7,087 nucleotides of DNA from Candidatus Woesearchaeota archaeon (lineage in GTDB: Archaea > Nanobdellota > Nanobdellia > Woesearchaeales > GW2011-AR9). A model generated the notes under the pieces. The model was not told the DNA's origin. It searched no databases and was given only the letters and a program-made list of their open reading frames with translations. Every line of letters begins with the position of its first letter. Positions within the stretch are counted from its first letter, which is position 1. The stretch spans positions 1 through 7,087 of the forward strand of contig JACRPJ010000086.1 of NCBI GenBank assembly GCA_016213985.1. The letters are read 5' to 3'. The position numbers were made by a program, and so were the translations under genes. This document shows, one piece after another, positions 4,210 to 7,087 of this stretch.

Positions 4210-5971
4210 AAGAATAATACCACTTATTTTCCTGCCTTTGCTCCCTATCTTTTACCGAACCAGGTTTATTGATTCTTGGCCTCTTGGAATTAAGGTCTCT
4301 TCTGAGGGTAATCCCCAACTCACTTAAGAACAAGTTCATCCCCTCCTCCATCTTAAACGGCCCTTTTAATGTTCCTTGCCGGGCGGGAATCCCCTGAAAT
4401 ACAATCAAACGATCAGACAAATAGTCTAGGAACATTAAGTCATGATCTACGACCAAAACTGTAACATTTCTTTCATCAGCTAAATTTCGGATGACTTTAG
4501 ACACTAGCAAACGCTGCTCTACATCTAAATAAGCAGAAGGCTCATCTAGCAAGAATAACTCAGCATCTTGGGAGAGGCATTTCACGATAGAAACGCGCTG
4601 CAATTCTCCCCCCGACAACTCTTTCAGTTTCTTAGTAAACATTTTTTCTATCTCTAGGGGCCGGATAAGTTGTATAGCATATTTATTTACTGCCTCAGTT
4701 ACGAATTCCAACACTAGGACATCTGAATCCGTTTCTAGGTACTGTGGCTTGTAAGATACTTTTACTTTCTGACCAATGTCTCCCGTATCCGGTTCAATTA
4801 ATCCGGCTAGCATCTTAATGAACGAAGTTTTCCCTATCCCGTTCTCTCCCAATATTCCCACGATTTCATTGCGGTTAAGTAAGCCTGCTTCGGCAGTCAG
4901 CTGGAAGTTTCCCAGTTTCTTGCTTAATTTAGCCCACGAAATCAGTGGTTTAGGTATGCCAAGATGTTTATCCTGCGTTCTTTCAAATTTAATATGTGAA
5001 CCTCGGAAGCGCACGTTTTCTTCACGGAGATAACCCTCTAAAAATGCATTGATTCCTTCTCGCGTACTCTTTAATCCGGAAACTATACCATAAGCTCCTT
5101 CCTGACCATACATTATATTCAACAGATCAGTCATATAATCGAGAATGATCAAATCGTGCTCAATAACCACCACTGCCGTCTTTTCGTTGGCTAAAGAGCG
5201 AATAAACTTGGAGATATTAATTCTTTGCTTAATATCCAGATAGGAGGTGGGCTCATCGAACAAAAACAAATTAGCTCCCCTTAGGACGGTGGCAGCGATG
5301 GCTACCTTTTGTAACTCTCCTCCAGAAACATGGGCAATGGGCGTATCCATGAAATCGATTAACTGCAGCTGTTCCACCACTTCTTTTAGGCATTGCTCTT
5401 TACCTACTTTTTGCAACAACTCCCTCACCGTCCCCTGAAACTGTTTTGGGATTAGATCCACCTGCTGTGGCTTATAAGACAAAGAAATTTCATCCTTCTG
5501 CAAGCGCTCCAAGAAACCCTGCATTTCTGTACCTTTAAAATAAGCAATTACCTCTTTAAAATCGGGAGTAGTTTTCCAATCCCCCAGGTTTGGCTGAATT
5601 TGCTTGGCTAGAATCTTTAAGGCCGTAGATTTCCCAATGCCGTTCCTCCCCAAAATTCCGGTAACTTGACCAAACAAAGGTGTAGGCAGGGAGAATAACT
5701 CAAACATATTCTCACCATAACGATGTATTGGTTCCTGCTTTAAAGATTCAGGGAGATTAATTATATCAATAGCATTAAATGGACAACGCTTGGTGCAAAT
5801 TCCACAGCCCGTACAGAGAAACTCATCGATAAGAGCCTTTTTAGCAATCTCATTAGTTTTAATGCATTCTGCTCCAGTACTATTAACCGGGCACAATTTA
5901 GTACAGAGAAAATTTCCACATTCCCGGGGATGGCACTTCATCCGATCGATGATGGCAATACGCTTAGCCAT
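4208..5971 (-). CDS. ABCE1/Rli1 ribosome-recycling ATPase
   Basis: ABCE1 splits 70S ribosomes after termination, together with aRF1 or Pelota, using two ATPase domains and an iron-sulfur domain. The N-terminal 75 residues hold the cysteines for two [4Fe-4S] clusters (Cys13, 18, 23, 27, 53, 56, 59, 63, plus Cys36) in patterns like CTGCGICTKRCPFNAI. Nucleotide-binding domain 1 has Walker A GRNGIGKST (108-116), signature VSGGELQ (215-221), Walker B LFLFDEP (235-241) and H-loop His272. Domain 2 has Walker A GENGIGKTS (375-383), signature LSGGELQ (452-458), Walker B LFLLDEP (472-478) and His510. The hinge motifs SYLDIKQR and AYLDVEQR are present. The 587 aa is normal for the family, and the C-terminal RPRINKPGS tail is typical. 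All key residues are intact. A TATA-like box lies 26 bases before the ATG. It is the first gene of a two-gene operon with the 47-aa protein. Confidence 0.97.
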   Translation of the reverse strand: MAKRIAIIDRMKCHPRECGNFLCTKLCPVNSTGAECIKTNEIAKKALIDEFLCTGCGICTKRCPFNAIDIINLPESLKQEPIHRYGENMFELFSLPTPLFGQVTGILGRNGIGKSTALKILAKQIQPNLGDWKTTPDFKEVIAYFKGTEMQGFLERLQKDEISLSYKPQQVDLIPKQFQGTVRELLQKVGKEQCLKEVVEQLQLIDFMDTPIAHVSGGELQKVAIAATVLRGANLFLFDEPTSYLDIKQRINISKFIRSLANEKTAVVVIEHDLIILDYMTDLLNIMYGQEGAYGIVSGLKSTREGINAFLEGYLREENVRFRGSHIKFERTQDKHLGIPKPLISWAKLSKKLGNFQLTAEAGLLNRNEIVGILGENGIGKTSFIKMLAGLIEPDTGDIGQKVKVSYKPQYLETDSDVLVLEFVTEAVNKYAIQLIRPLEIEKMFTKKLKELSGGELQRVSIVKCLSQDAELFLLDEPSAYLDVEQRLLVSKVIRNLADERNVTVLVVDHDLMFLDYLSDRLIVFQGIPARQGTLKGPFKMEEGMNLFLSELGITLRRDLNSKRPRINKPGSVKDREQRQENKWYYS

Positions 5972-5992
5972 AGACAGTTTTATTTGTCTGAG

Positions 5993-6002
5993 TTTTATAT
6001 TA
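5993..6002 (-). promoter_or_regulatory. TATA-like box of the ABCE1 operon
   Basis: On the minus strand this is aatataaaac, centred about 26 bases before the ATG at 5971, with no Shine-Dalgarno sequence, so the mRNA is probably leaderless. It lies back to back with the promoter of the 54-aa gene in a 79-base divergent spacer. Confidence 0.55.
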
Positions 6003-6013
6003 TTTATGGTAGG

Positions 6014-6024
6014 ATTTTTAAAAT
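6014..6024 (+). promoter_or_regulatory. TATA-like box of the 54-aa gene
   Basis: The sequence atttttaaaat is centred about 31 bases before the ATG at 6051, which would give a leader of only a few bases. The box is about a dozen bases from the oppositely directed ABCE1 box, so the two promoters could compete or be co-regulated. Confidence 0.45.
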
Positions 6025-6050
6025 CTGCTCAATTTTACCTAGCCTTACCT

Positions 6051-6215
6051 ATGACTAAATGTGAAATTTGTGGAAATAAACTGAAAGAATTGTTTTTAGA
6101 AAAGCTAAAAGGGACTACTATTAAGAAGCCGGGTTCGAGCAAGCAATACCCGATTTGCTTTGAATGCCAGAAGCAGTTTAGAACGAAGGAAAAGCTGGTG
6201 GAACAGATAAAGTAA
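6051..6215 (+). CDS. Small zinc-ribbon-like protein (54 aa, two CxxC)
   Basis: The product begins MTKCEICGNKLKELF and contains a second pair CFECQKQF, so Cys4, Cys7, Cys36 and Cys39 form two CxxC knuckles about 28 residues apart, the usual layout of a single zinc site. Between them is a basic, Gly/Pro-containing stretch, and the C-terminus is a charged helix. It resembles small conserved archaeal zinc-binding proteins that I associate with DPANN genomes; no function is known to me, and nucleic-acid or protein binding would be a guess. The frame stays open upstream into ABCE1 antisense sequence, but the start at 6051 is preferred because the CxxC protein begins there, a promoter lies just before it, and the longer version would be antisense to ABCE1. 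A T5 run at 6225-6229 may end the transcript. Confidence 0.8.
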   Translation: MTKCEICGNKLKELFLEKLKGTTIKKPGSSKQYPICFECQKQFRTKEKLVEQIK

Positions 6216-6224
6216 AGTTATCAG

Positions 6225-6229
6225 TTTTT
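6225..6229 (+). terminator. Possible oligo-T terminator of the 54-aa gene
   Basis: Five T residues occur ten bases after the TAA stop. This is a short but typical archaeal-style stop signal. The next gene has its own TATA-like box 28 bases further on. Confidence 0.3.
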
Positions 6230-6256
6230 ATTATAAAGTAGTAAAATTAAAGAAAG

Positions 6257-6264
6257 ATTTAAAT
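6257..6264 (+). promoter_or_regulatory. TATA-like box of the gene at the right edge
   Basis: The sequence atttaaat is centred about 28 bases before the ATG at 6289, again without a Shine-Dalgarno sequence, indicating a leaderless mRNA. Confidence 0.5.
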
Positions 6265-6288
6265 AGTTAAAATCTCTGTTAGCTGTGA

Positions 6289-7087
6289 ATGTCCTGTAAA
6301 CTCTACGACTGGAGAGGCAGAGAGATCTCATCTACGCTAGAAGAGCGTCTATTTTCTAATGAAGAAAGCAGCAAAGAAAGAATAAAATTTTACCAAAGTT
6401 ACTTTAAACAAATAGGTAAATCTTTAGGATTTAAGGAATTTTCTGGAGATATGTTTGGAAGAATAGCAAAAGAGTTCAGACAACAGCACCTCTTAGGAGG
6501 AATTTTCTCATCCTATGCGGAATTCTTCCACGCCTTTTTCATCTACCCCTATGGTTTTTCTTACCATTACGACGATTCTAAACACGTTTTTAATGATGAA
6601 ATTAGTTCTATCACTGATGACAAAGAGAGAAAAATTGCTGGTTTTGTTCGCGGTATGAATCTCCCCTTATTATTTTATCTTGCTTTAGAATCTTACCCGC
6701 AAAAGAAGAGAGAGTTATCTGCTTATCAGGAACAGTTGCAGAAAGAAAAGGTTCTTATTTCTTATTCCATGGGTACATTCCAAAGAAAGCTGGGAGGTAC
6801 GCTAAAGCCGGAATTCAATACTAATTTCTGGAATAATCTGTTTAGCGACTTTGAGGATTGTCTCTTCATTCATTATGACCAAAAAGAACAAAAAGTTACT
6901 TTCCAAGACTATTGGTTTGCTTCTCTGCTTCATCAACTTCATCCAAAAATATATTACCTAAATTTTGTTGCTGGTGAAGACAAAGAAAGTACGAAGTTGA
7001 AAAAAGCTTACAGTCGCCCTTTAGTAAGAGTTATCCTCATGGAAACAGATAGTTCTGCTATGCCCTTAATAGTAGAGGGAGTGTTGG
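6289..7087 (+). CDS. Unrecognised protein, 3' end cut off by the window
   Basis: The frame is open from ATG at 6289 to the right edge, giving 266 codons with no stop; the C-terminus is missing. I do not recognise the family. The product is soluble-looking and rich in Phe, Tyr and Lys. It starts MSCKLYDWRGREI, has an aromatic, His-containing stretch EFFHAFFIYPYGFSYHYDD (78-96), a hydrophobic segment MNLPLLFYLALESYP (123-137) that is too short and flanked too closely by charges to be a confident membrane span, a coiled-coil-like segment QKKRELSAYQEQLQKEK (138-154), and a further alternating hydrophobic region (RPLVRVILME). No catalytic motif is evident. The start is chosen because of the TATA-like box 28 bases upstream. 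Confidence 0.7.
   Translation, partial: MSCKLYDWRGREISSTLEERLFSNEESSKERIKFYQSYFKQIGKSLGFKEFSGDMFGRIAKEFRQQHLLGGIFSSYAEFFHAFFIYPYGFSYHYDDSKHVFNDEISSITDDKERKIAGFVRGMNLPLLFYLALESYPQKKRELSAYQEQLQKEKVLISYSMGTFQRKLGGTLKPEFNTNFWNNLFSDFEDCLFIHYDQKEQKVTFQDYWFASLLHQLHPKIYYLNFVAGEDKESTKLKKAYSRPLVRVILMETDSSAMPLIVEGVL

Noticed and set aside
4776..5438. Plus-strand frames inside ABCE1
   Set aside because: They are antisense to the conserved ATPase domains and have no signals of their own.
5790..6050. N-terminal extension of the 54-aa protein into ABCE1
   Set aside because: The extra residues are antisense to the ABCE1 iron-sulfur domain, and the promoter supports the start at 6051.
1..7087. CRISPR array, transposase or integrase
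   Set aside because: No regularly spaced repeats and no transposase or recombinase motifs were seen on either strand.

Overview
The window is archaeal. It encodes a complete ABCE1/Rli1 ribosome-recycling ATPase with its N-terminal iron-sulfur domain and a tRNA-intron endonuclease (EndA). Most genes have an A/T-rich TATA-like box about 25-28 bases before the ATG, which suggests leaderless mRNAs. The genes are small and densely packed in AT-rich DNA, several are unrecognised, and some resemble families I associate with DPANN archaea (Woesearchaeota/Pacearchaeota type). The DPANN placement is an inference, because there is no rRNA or other phylogenetic marker that I can place without a search.

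Layout, left to right. Bases 1-118 look like a divergent promoter region; a gene probably starts just off the left edge on the minus strand. A 203-aa unknown gene follows (119-730, +). A spacer (731-952) carries a diverged remnant of the C-terminus of a protein encoded further on (840-917, -). Next come a 50-aa antitoxin-like gene (953-1105, +) and a RelE/ParE-like toxin gene (1083-1421, -). These two are convergent and overlap tail to tail by 23 bases. A 347-aa protein follows (1455-2498, -), with winged-helix-like N-terminal regions and a possible restriction-endonuclease-like C-terminal domain, and then endA (2559-3251, -).

A structured spacer (3252-3436) leads to a DUF5680-like gene (3437-3916, -). 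That gene is bracketed by an imperfect 15-bp inverted repeat and backed by a GC-rich element (about 66% GC) at about 3955-4042. ABCE1 (4208-5971, -) is followed by a tightly coupled 47-aa gene (4054-4197, -) whose Shine-Dalgarno sequence overlaps the ABCE1 stop codon. Divergent from ABCE1 is a 54-aa two-CxxC protein (6051-6215, +). Last is a 266-codon unknown gene that runs off the right edge (6289-7087, +).

The recognisable core is RNA and translation machinery: EndA removes tRNA introns and ABCE1 splits ribosomes. The accessory material lies in two places. One is the toxin-antitoxin pair, enclosed between an intact gene 3' end and a diverged second copy of that 3' end, the geometry left by integration at a gene terminus. 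The other is the DUF5680 segment with its inverted repeats. The convergent, overlapping toxin-antitoxin arrangement inside the 3'-end duplication is the most unusual structure in the window. I did not find a large new multi-gene system.
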